The notes beneath the pieces are model-generated. The model saw only the letters and a list, made by a program, of their open reading frames with translations, searched no databases and was not told the DNA's origin. Both the position numbers and the translations under genes were made by a program. From positions 84,959-148,958 of the forward strand of contig NZ_CP123898.1 in NCBI RefSeq assembly GCF_029910655.1: DNA of 64,000 nucleotides. The letters are read 5' to 3'. This DNA is from Methylomonas sp. UP202 (lineage in GTDB: Bacteria; Pseudomonadota; Gammaproteobacteria; Methylococcales; Methylomonadaceae). Shown here piece after piece: positions 32,758-43,741 of this stretch (position 1 is the stretch's first letter; each line of letters starts with the position of its first letter).

Positions 32758-32794
32758 ATACCCCCCTGACGCTTGCGTGAGGGGGTATTTTTTT
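32758..32794 (+). terminator. strong intrinsic terminator at end of element operon
   Basis: ATACCCCCCT and AGGGGGTAT pair around GACGCTTGCGTG, which itself pairs as ACGC/GCGT, followed by eight T. It closes the long plus-strand gene series and marks the end of the recognisable mobile-element genes. Confidence 0.9.
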
Positions 32795-33551
32795 GCGCAA
32801 CCGATATCAATTGCGGATCCCGACCGAAATCAGCCAGGCATTCCGATTAAAAACCGCCACTGGTTCCGATGTAAACCAGGGCTATCGATTCGGATATGAT
32901 AATGCCATAGATGAATGACAGCTTTTGGAAGTGATGAACTGTCTCAATCGACCCTCTGCGGCCATTCATTATTCAATACCCCGAACGTCAAATACTTGCT
33001 ATATTGCAGACGCTGACGCAAATTTGGAAAGGTCTTGAATGAAGAGGTTATTTGGCTTCTGGCCAGTTTTTAGCAAACAGACTGGCGGCCTCAGTCGCGG
33101 GTACTGGGCGGCTGAAGTAATTCCCTTGTATTCGTCGCAGTCATCGTTTTTCAGGAAAGCCAATTGTGACGCTGCACAGTCTGTAATAAAGGGTAGGCAT
33201 CCGCAAACACTGAAAATTATTAGCACAACTTGAAAAGAATCGACAGATATTTAGTCTCTTTCTTGATAGGGAGTTGAACCCAAGTACCGTCACGCGGCCA
33301 ATTTCTGAAATAGTAATAAACCGCCTACCAAGCCAGAAACTCATGTGTCAGTCGCCTCGATTGGCTGCCAGTCTTAGATGCAGAGGAAGGTATTAACGGC
33401 TTGTCGTAAACTCACTTCCCTTTCAGTCGAGGTTTCTGCTAAACAAGATGAGTTTTGCCATTCAGCGCCATTAAATCAGCGACAGACGACCGAAGTTAAT
33501 AGAAATGTCGATGTTGTAGAGATTCAAGAACTTGGTATGGTCTCATCCGTA
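32795..33551. other. gene-poor junction region
   Basis: About 750 nt between the element terminator and the exporter operon with no convincing gene. Short frames occur but lack ribosome sites and family resemblance. It may contain the edge of the mobile element. Weak signs are a decayed-looking repeat around 32912-32968 (AATGACAGCTTTT ... CGACCC ... GCGGCCATTCA) and a minus-strand T-arm-like GGTTCAACTCCC near 33277, neither of which proves an attachment site. Confidence 0.5.
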
Positions 33552-34676
33552 TCAGGCCATCGAACCTATGGCTTTCCGGAAACGGCTCAACGCAAATAAA
33601 AAGAATACGCCGCCGATAGCCAACAGTGCCAAAAATTGCGGCCAGATGACGTCGAAACTCGCGCCGCGATACAGAATGGCTTGAGCAAGCGAGATAAAGT
33701 GCGTGGACGGCGCCGCCAGCATGATGTGCTGCAGCAGCTCCGGCATGCTCTCGCGCGGCGTTAGGCCGCCGGACAGCATTTGCAAGGGCAACAGGATGAT
33801 CAGCAATAACAAACCCAGTTGCGGCATCGAGCGCGCCAGCGTTCCGAGGAGTATGCCCAGCGAGGTGGTGGTAAACAAATACAAGGTCATGCTGGCGACA
33901 AACAAGACTAGCGAGCCTTGCAACGGCACGCCCAACCAGCCCTTGACCACGATCAGCATCGATGCCGTCGCCACCGCGACCACGATCAAGCCCATGGACC
34001 AAACCTTGCCCAGCATGATTTCGAAAGGCGTCAACGGCATCACCAGCAAGTGCTCGATGGTGCCATGTTCGCGCTCGCGGATCAGCGCGGCGCCGGTCAG
34101 GATGATGGACAGCGCGGTGATGCTGTTGAGCAGTTCGATTACCGCGCCGAACCAGACCGAATTCAAATTCGGATTGAATAAGGTGCGGATTTCCAACTCG
34201 ACCGGCCAACTGGCTGGCATGCGGTGGCCCTGGACGAAAGCGGTTACCTCGCCGTTGACGATGGTTTGCACATAGTTGTTGCCGATGAAGGCTTGGGCAA
34301 TACGGGTAGCATCGACATTGAGCTGTACGGTCGGTCCTCGTCCGGCCAACACGTTGCGCTGAAAATTCGGCGGAATATCCAAGACAAAAGTATACAAACC
34401 GGCGTCCATGCCGGGATCGGCAGCATATTGATCGATGATGGCCGGCGCCAGAAAATGCGGTGGATAAAAGGCGTTGGCGATGCGCTCCGACAACGGCGAA
34501 CGGTCTTCGTCGACGATGGCGATCGGCGCCTTGTTCAACGATTGCGGCAAACCGGTGGCGATCACGTAGACCTGGCCGCTGAACGCGAAACCGATGATCG
34601 CCAACATCAGCTTGTCGCGGCCCAGGCTGCGGATTTCCTTGATGCCCAGATGAAAGATATTGAGCAGCGTATGCAT
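33552..34676 (-). CDS. yhhJ: ABC-2 type permease, YhhJ-like
   Basis: 374 residues. One N-terminal membrane helix (LMLAIIGFAFSGQVYV), a periplasmic domain (about 50-180), then five membrane segments including the ABC-2 signature region (REREHGTIEHLLVMPLTPFE; TSLGILLGTLARSMPQLG). It is the permease partner of the RbbA-like protein, whose stop lies 1 nt before its start. Exports an unknown substrate with the HlyD-type and outer-membrane proteins of the operon. Confidence 0.9.
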   Translation of the reverse strand: MHTLLNIFHLGIKEIRSLGRDKLMLAIIGFAFSGQVYVIATGLPQSLNKAPIAIVDEDRSPLSERIANAFYPPHFLAPAIIDQYAADPGMDAGLYTFVLDIPPNFQRNVLAGRGPTVQLNVDATRIAQAFIGNNYVQTIVNGEVTAFVQGHRMPASWPVELEIRTLFNPNLNSVWFGAVIELLNSITALSIILTGAALIREREHGTIEHLLVMPLTPFEIMLGKVWSMGLIVVAVATASMLIVVKGWLGVPLQGSLVLFVASMTLYLFTTTSLGILLGTLARSMPQLGLLLLIILLPLQMLSGGLTPRESMPELLQHIMLAAPSTHFISLAQAILYRGASFDVIWPQFLALLAIGGVFFLFALSRFRKAIGSMA

Positions 34677-34677
34677 G

Positions 34678-37467
34678 TTAACGCTCCTGCTTTTCCAGCA
34701 GCGCGACGCCCAGTCCGACGACGACTAAAATCGCCAGCGCAATCGGCAGCAAATAAGGGCTTAACTCGGGAAACCCCAAGGCCTTGGAGAAGGTGCCGCG
34801 GCAGATCGTCAAAAAATGCGTGCCGGGAAAAATCTCGCCGACGAAGCGGGCGCCGTCTTCCAGCGACGATACCGGATCGATCATGCCGGAAAAACGGTTG
34901 GAAGGAATAAACGTGGCGATGAAAGTCCCAAAGATCGCCGCCACCTGGCTGCGGGTAAACACCGAGACCAGTAAACCGAAGCCGGTAGCAAAAGCCACAT
35001 AGAGCAGCGCCGCCAAAGTCAGCAATAAAAAATCGCCCTTGTGCGGCACCCCAAATACCCACACCGCCATCGCGCACAACAACAGGAAATTCACCATGCC
35101 CATCGCGATATACGGCAATTGCTTGCCGACCAAAAACTCCAATTTGCTGACCGGCGTGACGTATAAATTCAGTATCGAGCCGAGTTCTTTTTCCCGCACC
35201 ACGCTCAACGCGCTGAGCATGGCCGGAATCAGCATCAGCAAGATCGGAATCACCGACGGCACCATGGCCGGCAGGCTCTTCACATCCGGGTTATATCGAA
35301 AACGAGTTTCGATGTTCATCGCTCCGCTCGGAACAGCCTTGGTGGCACGGCGGCGGGCCTGTTCCAATAGCCAGGTTTGATGCATGCCTTGCACGTAGCC
35401 GACGATATTTTCGCCCCGGGTCGGCATTGCGCCGTCGATCCAGGCGCCGATTTTGACGTTTTCGCCGCGACCCAGATCGCGGGCGAAGTTGGGTGGAATC
35501 TCCAGCGCCAGACTTAGTTCACCGCTACGCATCCGCCTATCGAGTTCGGCGTAATCGGCGATCGGCGCGTGAGCGACGAAGTATCGCGAGCCGCCTAAAT
35601 CCAGCGCGTAATTACTGCTGAGCATGGTTTGGTCGCGGTCCAATACTGCAAAGCGCAGATTCTCGACATCCATGGTAATGCCGTAACCGAAAGTCAGCAT
35701 CAGAAACAAGGTGCCGAACAAGGCGATAGCCGCGCGAATCGGGTCGCGGCGCAGTTCGATGGCTTCGCGGCGGCTGATACTGAACAGGCGCAGTAGGCTG
35801 AAGCGATTTCCAGGCGCAACAATCTTACTTTCCCCGGTTGCGGCTGTCGTAAATATTGGTTTTGTTCCCTCGCCCTCTGCGCTAGTGCGAGCGGGAAAAG
35901 CTGCCGCTTCATCGACAGTATCACTGCTACCGACGGCCTTTTTCAGATAAGCGATGAAGGCTTGCTCCAACGAGGCATGGCCGCTATCCGCGACCAGTTT
36001 GGCCGGCGCGTCGCTGGCCAGCACCTTGCCTGCGTGCATCAGCGAGATTCGGTCGCAGCGTTCGGCTTCGTTCATGAAATGGGTGGAGATGAACACCGTG
36101 ACCCGGTCGCTGCGGGCTAGATCGACGATCAACTCCCAAAAGCGGTCGCGCGCCACCGGATCGACACCGGAGGTCGGCTCGTCGAGAATCAGCAAGTCCG
36201 GACTATGAATCACCGCCACCGCCAGCGACAGTCGCTGACGAATCCCCAGCGGCAATGCATCGGGTTGGCTGTCCAGCACGTTTTCCAGCATGAAGCGCCG
36301 GGCCATTTCGGCAACGCGGGCGGCAATGTTGCTCTCGGGTAAATGAAACAGCCGGGCGTGTAACGCCAGGTTTTGCCGCACGCTCAGCTCGGCATACAAA
36401 GAAAAGGCTTGCGACATATAGCCGACCCGTTTGCGAGTGGTCATATTATTGGCGTCAAGAATCTTTCCGAACAGTTTGGCCTTGCCGGCACTGGGCAATA
36501 AGAGGCCGGTCAGCATTTTCATCGTCGTCGATTTGCCGCAGCCATTGGAACCGAGAAAGCCGAAAATCTCGCCGCGTTCGATGCGCAGACTGACGTGATC
36601 GACCGCGACGAAGTCGTCGAAACGCATGCTCAGCCCATCCGCTTCGATGGCGATTTCCGCCGCATCGCCGTTGTTACTGCGCGGCGGAATGACAACGACC
36701 TTGTGACCTTGGCGCTTCTCCGCCGGCAACAACCTGATGAAAGCCGCTTCCAGGCTATCAGCCTGTGTTAGGGCACGGAGTTCGGCGGCGCTGCCGGTCG
36801 CCAGTACCTTGCCGGCGTCCATCGCCACCAACCAGTCGAAGCGTTCCGCCTCGTCCATGTATGCGGTGGAGACTAGTACGCTCATGCCTTCACGCCGGCT
36901 ACGCAGGCGGTCTATCAGTTCCCAGAACTGAGCGCGCGACAAAGGGTCAACGCCAGTGGTCGGCTCGTCCAGCACCAATAAATCGGGATCGTGGATTAGC
37001 GCGCAACACAAAGCCAATTTCTGTTTCATGCCCCCCGACAATTTGCCAGCGGGTCTGTCGCTGAACGGCGTTAAGCCGGTGCTATCCAGCAGTTCGGAAA
37101 TGCGCTGCCGGCGCTCGGTTTGCTGCTGTCCGAACAAACGGCCGAAAAAATCGACATTCTCGAACACCGACAGCGTCAGATAGAGGTTTTTGCCCAGGCC
37201 CTGCGGCATGTAAGCGATCCGTGGGCAGACAGATCGGCGATGGCCGGCATCGGCGATGTTGCCACCCAGCGTTTCGATGCGGCCAGTCTGTAGCTTGCGC
37301 GCGCCGGTCAGCAGCGACATCAGACTAGACTTGCCGACACCATCGGGGCCGATCAGGCCAACCATGCGGTTGGCGGGAATCTCCAGGCTTAGATCGTCCA
37401 GCGCCAGCGTATCGCCGTAACGCAGACTGACGCTGCTCACCCGAACGACAGGCGCAAGCTGGCTCAT
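34678..37467 (-). CDS. rbbA: RbbA-like ABC transporter (two ATPase domains fused to permease)
   Basis: 929 residues. ATPase domain 1: Walker [10 protein letters not shown] (40-48), signature [10 protein letters not shown]. ATPase domain 2: Walker [10 protein letters not shown] (about 308-316), with a degenerate signature [12 protein letters not shown]. From about residue 570 a second ABC-2 permease module follows ([20 protein letters not shown]). Length and order match E. coli RbbA/YhiH. It is in one operon with yhiI and yhhJ homologues (4-nt and 1-nt junctions). E. coli RbbA is also reported to bind ribosomes; the operon here points to export. Confidence 0.9.
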   Translation of the reverse strand: MSQLAPVVRVSSVSLRYGDTLALDDLSLEIPANRMVGLIGPDGVGKSSLMSLLTGARKLQTGRIETLGGNIADAGHRRSVCPRIAYMPQGLGKNLYLTLSVFENVDFFGRLFGQQQTERRQRISELLDSTGLTPFSDRPAGKLSGGMKQKLALCCALIHDPDLLVLDEPTTGVDPLSRAQFWELIDRLRSRREGMSVLVSTAYMDEAERFDWLVAMDAGKVLATGSAAELRALTQADSLEAAFIRLLPAEKRQGHKVVVIPPRSNNGDAAEIAIEADGLSMRFDDFVAVDHVSLRIERGEIFGFLGSNGCGKSTTMKMLTGLLLPSAGKAKLFGKILDANNMTTRKRVGYMSQAFSLYAELSVRQNLALHARLFHLPESNIAARVAEMARRFMLENVLDSQPDALPLGIRQRLSLAVAVIHSPDLLILDEPTSGVDPVARDRFWELIVDLARSDRVTVFISTHFMNEAERCDRISLMHAGKVLASDAPAKLVADSGHASLEQAFIAYLKKAVGSSDTVDEAAAFPARTSAEGEGTKPIFTTAATGESKIVAPGNRFSLLRLFSISRREAIELRRDPIRAAIALFGTLFLMLTFGYGITMDVENLRFAVLDRDQTMLSSNYALDLGGSRYFVAHAPIADYAELDRRMRSGELSLALEIPPNFARDLGRGENVKIGAWIDGAMPTRGENIVGYVQGMHQTWLLEQARRRATKAVPSGAMNIETRFRYNPDVKSLPAMVPSVIPILLMLIPAMLSALSVVREKELGSILNLYVTPVSKLEFLVGKQLPYIAMGMVNFLLLCAMAVWVFGVPHKGDFLLLTLAALLYVAFATGFGLLVSVFTRSQVAAIFGTFIATFIPSNRFSGMIDPVSSLEDGARFVGEIFPGTHFLTICRGTFSKALGFPELSPYLLPIALAILVVVGLGVALLEKQER

Positions 37468-38522
37468 TGTGGTAACTTGATTTCCAGGTTGGCGGGCCAG
37501 GCGGTGGCCGGGTCGAGTTTGACGTAGGCCATGCCGGGCACGCCGGTTTTGACCTGCTGGATATGCTGCTTCAACAGTTCGACATCGATACGGGCGCGAA
37601 CCCGGAACATCAACTTCAGGCGTTCACTTTCGGTTTCCACTGTCTTCGGCGTGAACTGGGCGACGCTGGCGACGAAGCTGGCCTTGGCCGGAATCACATA
37701 GCCGGGCAGCGCGTCGAACACCAAACGAATGTCGCTACCCAGCGCCACCTTGCCGGCCGCCTCGGTGGGCAGGAAGAAGGTCATATACACGTCGGACAAA
37801 TCCACCATGTTCAGCACCCGGCCACCGGCATTCAGCACTTCGCCGGGTTCGGCCACACGGTATTGAATACGGCCATCGATGGGCGCTTTCAATTCGCTGT
37901 CGTCGATATCCGCTTGCAGACGCACGACCGTGGCTTTAACGGCTTCTATCATCGATTGCGCCTGCACGACTTGCGATTTGGCGGCGTCGATGCCGGCCTT
38001 GGCGGCTTCGACCTGGGCTAGCGCGGTGTTGATCGCCGCCCGCATTCCCAACACCCTGGCGTTGTTGTCATCGACTTCCTGTTGCGGGGTGGCGCCTTCG
38101 CCGACCAGTCGTTGCGACCTATGCAGGCGCTTTTCAGCCGCGTCGAACTCGGCACGGCGTTGCGCGACCACCGCTTGCGCGGCGGCGTATTCGCTTTCGC
38201 GTTGGACAACGATGGATTTGGCTGTTTGATAGGCATTTTCGGCTTCGCGCACCTTGGCTTCCGCTTCGGCTTGTTGGGCGCGCAGCACTTGGGTATCCAT
38301 GCGCGCCAGTACGCTACCTGCCTGCACAAAGTCGCCTTCCTTGGCGGCGATATCGACAATGCGGCCGGGAATTTTGGTGGCGATATTGATTTCGGTGGCT
38401 TCGATTCGGCCGTTGCCGATGAAGATGCCGGCCGGCGAGCCGGATGGGCGCAACCCCCACCATAATGCCAATGCCGCGACTATGGCGATCAGCGCTAGCA
38501 TCAATGCGGTCTGTTTGCTCAT
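37464..38522 (-). CDS. yhiI: HlyD-family periplasmic adaptor, YhiI-like
   Basis: 352 residues. An N-terminal anchor helix ([18 protein letters not shown]), lipoyl half-motifs ([20 protein letters not shown] and [20 protein letters not shown]) and a central coiled-coil hairpin (about 75-205) are typical of membrane fusion proteins. It links the RbbA/YhhJ transporter to the outer-membrane channel encoded just upstream. Start overlaps the stop of the channel gene (ATGA). Confidence 0.9.
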   Translation of the reverse strand: MSKQTALMLALIAIVAALALWWGLRPSGSPAGIFIGNGRIEATEINIATKIPGRIVDIAAKEGDFVQAGSVLARMDTQVLRAQQAEAEAKVREAENAYQTAKSIVVQRESEYAAAQAVVAQRRAEFDAAEKRLHRSQRLVGEGATPQQEVDDNNARVLGMRAAINTALAQVEAAKAGIDAAKSQVVQAQSMIEAVKATVVRLQADIDDSELKAPIDGRIQYRVAEPGEVLNAGGRVLNMVDLSDVYMTFFLPTEAAGKVALGSDIRLVFDALPGYVIPAKASFVASVAQFTPKTVETESERLKLMFRVRARIDVELLKQHIQQVKTGVPGMAYVKLDPATAWPANLEIKLPQ

Positions 38523-39955
38523 GAGTCCTCCTTGGAGCGTTTGGGTTCGCGGGGCGTCGCGTTCGCACCGCCGCCCAGCGATTTGTACAAGGCAATCAAG
38601 TGGGTGGCGGTTGCCGCTTGCGAGCGGGCCAGATCGATCTCCACGCCGTACAGCACGCGCTGCGCATCCAACACGTCGAGAAAGGATATTACCCCTTCTT
38701 GATAACGCAATTGCGACAATCGCACCGACTCTTTTAGATCGGCGACCGCGCGGGCCAAGGCCTGCCGGCGGATTTCTTCCTTTAGGTAGCGGTTGAGCGC
38801 GGTTTCGGTTTCTTGCAAGGCTTCCAGCACCGCTTTTTCGTAGGCCAGATAAGCCTGTTTTTGCTTGGCGGCAGCCAGATCGATGCCGGCCTGAATCCGG
38901 CCAAAATTCAACAAAGGCTGGACCAGGTTAGCGGCGGTGCCGTATGAAAAAGCCGCCGATTTGAACAGGCTTTCGATGTCGGTATTACGCAGCCCAAAAA
39001 ATGCCGACAGCGATATTTTCGGAAACAGTTCGGCGATGGCCGCGCCTTGCATGGCTGTCGCCGCGGCGAGCCGGCGTTCGGCGACGCGCAGGTCCGGCCG
39101 ATGACGGACGGTTTCGGCCGGTGAAGCCAAAACTCCTTTTGCCGGCGCTACCGGCATCTCACCTGGCGCGCTCAGTTCGACGCTCAGCGTGCCTGGCTGT
39201 TGGCCAATAAGCACTTCCAGTTGCCGCAGCATCGCGATCAGATTGGCTTCCAACGCCGGAATCTGCGAAGCGGTAATCTCGGCTTGGGCTCTAGCGCGCA
39301 CCACATCGTGCTTGGTACTAACGCCTTCATTGAAGAGTTTCTCGGTCAATGCCTGCGTGTGTTGTTGCGACTCCAGATTCGAGCGGGTAATGCGCAACTG
39401 GTTTTGCAAATTTCGGTAGTCTATGTAACTGCGCGCCAGTTCGGCGGTTAATGTCACCAAGGACTGGCGGTACTGTTCGCCGGCTGCATCGAACTCGGCG
39501 GCCGCCGACTCCGAGCGGCGTTGCAGGCGGCCGAACAGGTCGATTTCCCACAGCGCATCGAAACCCAGTTCGAACATATTGTATTTAATGCCGGGCGCCA
39601 GACCGGGAAACGGATTGCTTTGGCGCTGCGCACCGGCCGTGGCGTTGACGGTGGGGAACAATTCGGCCTGGGTGCCACGGCGTTCCGCGCGAGCTTGGTC
39701 GATACGGGCCAGCGCGATCTTGACATCCAGATTATCGGCCAGAGCTCGATTCATCAGTTTATCCAGTTCGGCATCACCGAAGCTATTCCACCAGATTTTC
39801 AATTCATCGGGGCTAGCCTGCTGCAAATCCTTTGTTGGTGCAGCCTGCCAATGGTCCGGAACTGTCGGAGCCACTTCGTGGTAATCCGGCCCCATCGCAC
39901 ACCCCGTCAAACTGCTCAATATCAAAAGCCAACTGGTTTTATGCATCATAGCCAT
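38519..39955 (-). CDS. NodT-family outer-membrane efflux lipoprotein
   Basis: 478 residues. The signal peptide has a lipobox ([20 protein letters not shown]; Cys at residue 19), followed by two outer-membrane-efflux repeats (about 60-250 and 265-470). Motifs such as [20 protein letters not shown] and [20 protein letters not shown] are family hallmarks. It overlaps tetR by 17 nt and yhiI by 4 nt, so the channel, adaptor and ABC genes are one transcript. The EmrAB-like pump across the promoter has no channel of its own and may share this one. Confidence 0.9.
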   Translation of the reverse strand: MAMMHKTSWLLILSSLTGCAMGPDYHEVAPTVPDHWQAAPTKDLQQASPDELKIWWNSFGDAELDKLMNRALADNLDVKIALARIDQARAERRGTQAELFPTVNATAGAQRQSNPFPGLAPGIKYNMFELGFDALWEIDLFGRLQRRSESAAAEFDAAGEQYRQSLVTLTAELARSYIDYRNLQNQLRITRSNLESQQHTQALTEKLFNEGVSTKHDVVRARAQAEITASQIPALEANLIAMLRQLEVLIGQQPGTLSVELSAPGEMPVAPAKGVLASPAETVRHRPDLRVAERRLAAATAMQGAAIAELFPKISLSAFFGLRNTDIESLFKSAAFSYGTAANLVQPLLNFGRIQAGIDLAAAKQKQAYLAYEKAVLEALQETETALNRYLKEEIRRQALARAVADLKESVRLSQLRYQEGVISFLDVLDAQRVLYGVEIDLARSQAATATHLIALYKSLGGGANATPREPKRSKEDS

Positions 39956-40547
39956 GTCCTTTCAGGAAGAAGGAAACCACAGTGCTGATCAGTCGATGTT
40001 TTTCCTCGTCACCCAGACCAGTTAGCAGACCTAGCAGGCAACGGAAGTGGTGATCGCCTTTCAACATGTCCAAAAACAGGCGACTCGATGTCTCCAGATC
40101 GGCGATATGCAAAATGCCTCGGGCATTGAGTTCGGCCAGATAAGAAGCCATTTGCCGCAAAACGGGTTCAGGGCCTGAATGGTAAATCAATTCACCCAGT
40201 TCGGGAAAATGCTGCTGCTCGGCGATGATCAGGCGGTAAAGTTGCAAGGCTTCGTCGGCATACGCCAGATCGATAAACGCATTGGCAATAGCGCTCAAGC
40301 CTGCCACAGGATCGTTGAGTTCGGTTTGTACGCTGCTCAGTGTGCTGAGCAAGGCTTCACAACGACACTCAATCACGGCGGCGAACAAATCCTGTTTGCT
40401 CTTGAAATGATTGTATAGCGTAGGCTTGGAAACCGGTGCGGCTTCAGCGATGGCTTCCATGCTGACACCACTGTAACCGCAGGTCGTAAAGGCGCGAGTG
40501 GCAGCGTCAAGTATGGCTTGTCGTTTCGGGTTTTCAGGCTTTTTCAT
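39939..40547 (-). CDS. TetR-family repressor
   Basis: 202 residues. N-terminal TetR HTH (about 8-55; ILDAATRAFTTCGYSGVSME, then APVSKPTLYNHFKSKQDLFA) and a helical ligand domain. It heads the minus-strand export operon and is divergent from emrA/emrB. A perfect inverted repeat in the gap is the likely operator, so one ligand could open both operons. Confidence 0.9.
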   Translation of the reverse strand: MKKPENPKRQAILDAATRAFTTCGYSGVSMEAIAEAAPVSKPTLYNHFKSKQDLFAAVIECRCEALLSTLSSVQTELNDPVAGLSAIANAFIDLAYADEALQLYRLIIAEQQHFPELGELIYHSGPEPVLRQMASYLAELNARGILHIADLETSSRLFLDMLKGDHHFRCLLGLLTGLGDEEKHRLISTVVSFFLKGHGYDA

Positions 40548-40594
40548 CGCATTGTTGAATAAATTCGTTGCATCGGGGTGGGTTTAGTGATTAG

Positions 40595-40614
40595 ACTAAA
40601 CTACACCGTTTAGT
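40595..40614. promoter_or_regulatory. TetR operator between export operons
   Basis: ACTAAAC (40595-40601) and GTTTAGT (40608-40614) form a perfect 7-bp inverted repeat with a 6-nt spacer, in the 83-nt gap between tetR and emrA. Its size and position are typical for a TetR dimer site. Confidence 0.8.
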
Positions 40615-40630
40615 TAGGCAACAAAAATTT

Positions 40631-41656
40631 ATGTCACTGACCCTCCCCAAAAAAACCGTATGGACTGTATTGATGCTCATGTCCGCAATCATAGTCGGCA
40701 CCTGGTATTGGCTTAAAGCGATTCATCCTTTCGAAACCACCGACAACGCCTATCTGAAAGCGCATACAAGCTTGATCAGCCCCAAGGAAACGGGCTATGT
40801 CAAGGAAGTGTTGTTTCAGGATAACCAGAGGGTCATGCCAGGCGATTTGCTGCTGGTGATCGACGATCACGATTTCCAGGCCAGGGTAGCCCAGGCCGAG
40901 GCGCAAGTGTTGTCAGAAACCGCGCACATCAGGACACTGGAAACCGACAAGCTCACGCAAGGCGCCAAGATTCGTCAGGAAGCGGCTAACATCGCCGCTT
41001 CCGAGGCCGATCTGGAAAAGGCTGCGAAAGATTTGAAGCGTTTTGGCAACCTAGCCGCAGAGGGGGCAGTTTCGGCGCAAACCCAGGATACGGCGGTCTC
41101 TACCCATAAACAAGCTAATGCCCAGCGGGACAAAGTCCTTTCCTCGCGGCAGGAAGCGGAAAGCCAGTTGGCGGCGCTGGATGCTCAAATCGAAGAAACC
41201 CGAGCCCGGATTAAAGCCGCGGAAGCTAATCTGGAACTGGCACGTATCAATCTTGCCAACACCCGCATTACCGCCCCCATGGCCGGCATTATTGGCAACC
41301 GTAGCGTGCAGGTCGGACAATTGGTCAAGCCTGGTTCCGTACTGAGTTATTTGATACCCACCGACAGCTTGTTTGTGGAAGCTAATTTTAAGGAAACCCA
41401 GATCACCCAAATGCAGCCGGGCCAGCCGGTAGAGATCAAAATCGACGCTTACCCTGACCAAGTGTTCGAAGGTGTCGTGGATAGTTTTGCACCGGCCTCG
41501 GGTTCCGAATTTAGTTTGCTGCCGCCGGAAAACGCCACCGGCAACTTTACCAAGATCGTGCGGCGGGTGCCTGTGAAGATCGCTTTCCAGCCGGGCAGCG
41601 ATTTGGGCAAGCTGAGACCGGGACTTTCCACGCTGATCAAGGTCAGGGTACGGTAA
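40631..41656 (+). CDS. emrA: EmrA-like HlyD-family adaptor
   Basis: 341 residues. N-terminal anchor (TVLMLMSAIIVGTWYWLKAI), the family motif TTDNAYLKAHTSLISPKETG, a long coiled-coil hairpin (about 95-200) and APMAGIIGNRSVQVGQLVKP closing the lipoyl domain. It pairs with the downstream DHA2 transporter in a tripartite drug pump. No strong ribosome site is visible. Confidence 0.9.
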   Translation: MSLTLPKKTVWTVLMLMSAIIVGTWYWLKAIHPFETTDNAYLKAHTSLISPKETGYVKEVLFQDNQRVMPGDLLLVIDDHDFQARVAQAEAQVLSETAHIRTLETDKLTQGAKIRQEAANIAASEADLEKAAKDLKRFGNLAAEGAVSAQTQDTAVSTHKQANAQRDKVLSSRQEAESQLAALDAQIEETRARIKAAEANLELARINLANTRITAPMAGIIGNRSVQVGQLVKPGSVLSYLIPTDSLFVEANFKETQITQMQPGQPVEIKIDAYPDQVFEGVVDSFAPASGSEFSLLPPENATGNFTKIVRRVPVKIAFQPGSDLGKLRPGLSTLIKVRVR

Positions 41657-41662
41657 GCGGGT

Positions 41663-43261
41663 ATGGCATCTGCAACGGATTCGACACTGCCCACGGCCCG
41701 AGAAACAAACACGCAGGAAAAGCCGGTTACCACCGAGCAATGGATCGGCTTTTTCGCGATGGTGTTTGGCATCTTCATGGCGATTCTGGACATCCAGATC
41801 GTCGCCAGTTCGCTGGAACAAATTCAGGCTGGGTTGTCGGCGACCGCGGATGAAATCACCTGGGTGCAAACTGCTTACCTGGTGGCAGAGGTGGTGATCA
41901 TCCCGCTGTCGGGTTGGCTGGCAAGAGCCTTTTCCACGCGCATCTTGTTCGTACTGTCCTGCGGCGGCTTTACCTTGATGAGCTTGTGTTGTGTGTTCTC
42001 TTGGAATCTACAGTCGATGGTGATGTTCCGTGCCTTTCAGGGCATATTTGGCGGCGCGATGATACCGACCGTGTTCGCGGTGATCTATACCTTGTTTCCG
42101 CGCCGGTTGCAGCCGGCAATGGTGATCGTGGTCGGCATGGTAGTGATGATTGCACCTACCGCCGGGCCGGTGTTGGGTGGTTATCTGACCGAAGCTCTGT
42201 CCTGGAAGTCGCTGTTTCTGATCAATCTGGCACCAGGTGTGTTGGTGTGTTTGGCCACTTGGCGGTTCGTGCGGGTCGATGAACCGGAATGGGAGTTGCT
42301 GGATAAGATCGATTTTCTCGGTATCGTTTACATCGTGATTTGTCTTGGCAGCTTGCAATTCATACTGGAAGAAGGGGTGAGAGAGCAATGGTTCGAGAGC
42401 CGGGAGATCGTTTTTTTTAGCGTGGTCGCGGCGATATCTGGTGCTGGCCTGTTCTATCGCGAATTGACCATAGAACACCCCATCGTCGATCTGTGGGCGT
42501 TTCGCAACCGCAATTTCGCGGTCGGTTGCACGCTCGGTTTCGTGCTCGGCATCGGTTTGTTCACACTGATGTTTCTGATGCCGGTCTATCTGGCCAGCGT
42601 CAAAGGATTGAACAGCTTGCAAATCGGTCAGTACATCATGGTCACCGGCCTATTTCAGTTATTGTCTGCCTTCGTCGCTGGACCACTGGCGAAACGGATT
42701 GAGCCGCGACTGATGCTGGCAATGGGCTTGACCGGTTTTGCCTTCGGTAGCTGGATCAACGGCGACCTGACTCAAGAATCTGGCTACTGGGAGTTCTTCT
42801 GGCCGCAGGCGATTCGGGGTTTTTCGCTGATGTTCTGCTTTTTGCCGATCAATTCTCTGGCGCTAGGGACCTTGCCGCCCGAGGAAGTGAAAAATGCCAG
42901 CGGGCTTTATAATCTGACACGCAACCTGGGTGGTGCGATTGGCCTAGCCTTGTCGAATACCTATATGACATACCTCAACAAACTGCATTATGCGGTATTG
43001 CGTGAACATGTCACTCCAGGCTCGCCACAGGCACAAGCGCTATTGGGCGGTTTGCGAGAGCGGTTGTCTGGTGCCGGCGTGCCGGATGCCGATTCGGCGG
43101 CTTTAAAACAGCTTTACGGGTTGTTGATGCGCGAAGCCGAAGTGATGACATTGAATACCCTGTTTCATACCTTGGCGCTGATCTTTGTGCTGGCTTTATT
43201 GTTGATGCCGTGGGTTAGAAAAGTATCGGCAATGCCCGCTGAGGCCGCTGGAGGACACTGA
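41663..43261 (+). CDS. emrB: EmrB-like DHA2 family MFS exporter
   Basis: 532 residues with 14 predicted membrane segments. DHA2 hallmarks are FMAILDIQIVASSLEQIQAG in helix 1, TWVQTAYLVAEVVIIPLSGW in helix 2, and motif C-like VMIAPTAGPVLGGYLTEALS. It starts 6 nt after emrA. Probable proton-driven efflux through EmrA and a TolC/NodT-type channel. Confidence 0.9.
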   Translation: MASATDSTLPTARETNTQEKPVTTEQWIGFFAMVFGIFMAILDIQIVASSLEQIQAGLSATADEITWVQTAYLVAEVVIIPLSGWLARAFSTRILFVLSCGGFTLMSLCCVFSWNLQSMVMFRAFQGIFGGAMIPTVFAVIYTLFPRRLQPAMVIVVGMVVMIAPTAGPVLGGYLTEALSWKSLFLINLAPGVLVCLATWRFVRVDEPEWELLDKIDFLGIVYIVICLGSLQFILEEGVREQWFESREIVFFSVVAAISGAGLFYRELTIEHPIVDLWAFRNRNFAVGCTLGFVLGIGLFTLMFLMPVYLASVKGLNSLQIGQYIMVTGLFQLLSAFVAGPLAKRIEPRLMLAMGLTGFAFGSWINGDLTQESGYWEFFWPQAIRGFSLMFCFLPINSLALGTLPPEEVKNASGLYNLTRNLGGAIGLALSNTYMTYLNKLHYAVLREHVTPGSPQAQALLGGLRERLSGAGVPDADSAALKQLYGLLMREAEVMTLNTLFHTLALIFVLALLLMPWVRKVSAMPAEAAGGH

Positions 43262-43674
43262 TCTATCAGTATCAGAAAATATCATTTGAGTATAGGGTGT
43301 ATGGTCATGGAGAGAGCGAATCCGGGTCTTGATCCTGCCGAAATGGCTAATACCTATGTCCGCAAGAAAACTTGCCAGACCTCGAGATTCGTAGGCTACT
43401 GGGCAATAAAAAACCCAGATGAGAACAGTTGGGCCTTGGTAGTTGGTGGAGCGGCTTGGATGTGAATATGGATTCAATTCCATGCATTTACAGAACGGGT
43501 ACAAACATAGAAGACAGCTTCGCAACCAAAACCTGCCGTTTATGAACAATGCTTTTCAGCTACCTGAAAGTCTCAAATTGGCCGATCCAAGGCATTCAAA
43601 ATCTGGCTGGGTTTGTATAGGAATCGGTGGCGGCGTTGCGATCGGAATACGCAATCAATCGCAACGCCTCTAGC
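43262..43674. other. intergenic region, no clear gene
   Basis: About 410 nt after emrB. Two short frames are open but show no ribosome site or family resemblance. I see nothing else here. Confidence 0.5.
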
Positions 43675-43717
43675 AGATAGCTAGCTATGCAAAATATCTT
43701 ATAGCTAGCTATCTTTT
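43675..43717 (+). terminator. hairpin terminator
   Basis: AGATAGCTAGCTAT and ATAGCTAGCTATCT pair perfectly over 14 bp around a 12-nt loop, followed by TTTT. It faces the plus strand and could end the emrAB transcript about 450 nt downstream of emrB; it also faces the end of the minus-strand protease gene. Confidence 0.7.
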
Positions 43718-43741
43718 ACTACTCTGAAGTATCAAACAACG

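Noticed and set aside
33039..33233. 64-codon plus-strand frame in the junction region
   Set aside because: No ribosome site or recognisable motif; the region also looks like degraded DNA.
33262..33300. Possible tRNA 3' end (GGTTCAACTCCC on the minus strand) as attachment site
   Set aside because: I could not fold a D-arm, anticodon arm or acceptor stem around it; an isolated T-arm-like 12-mer is not enough.
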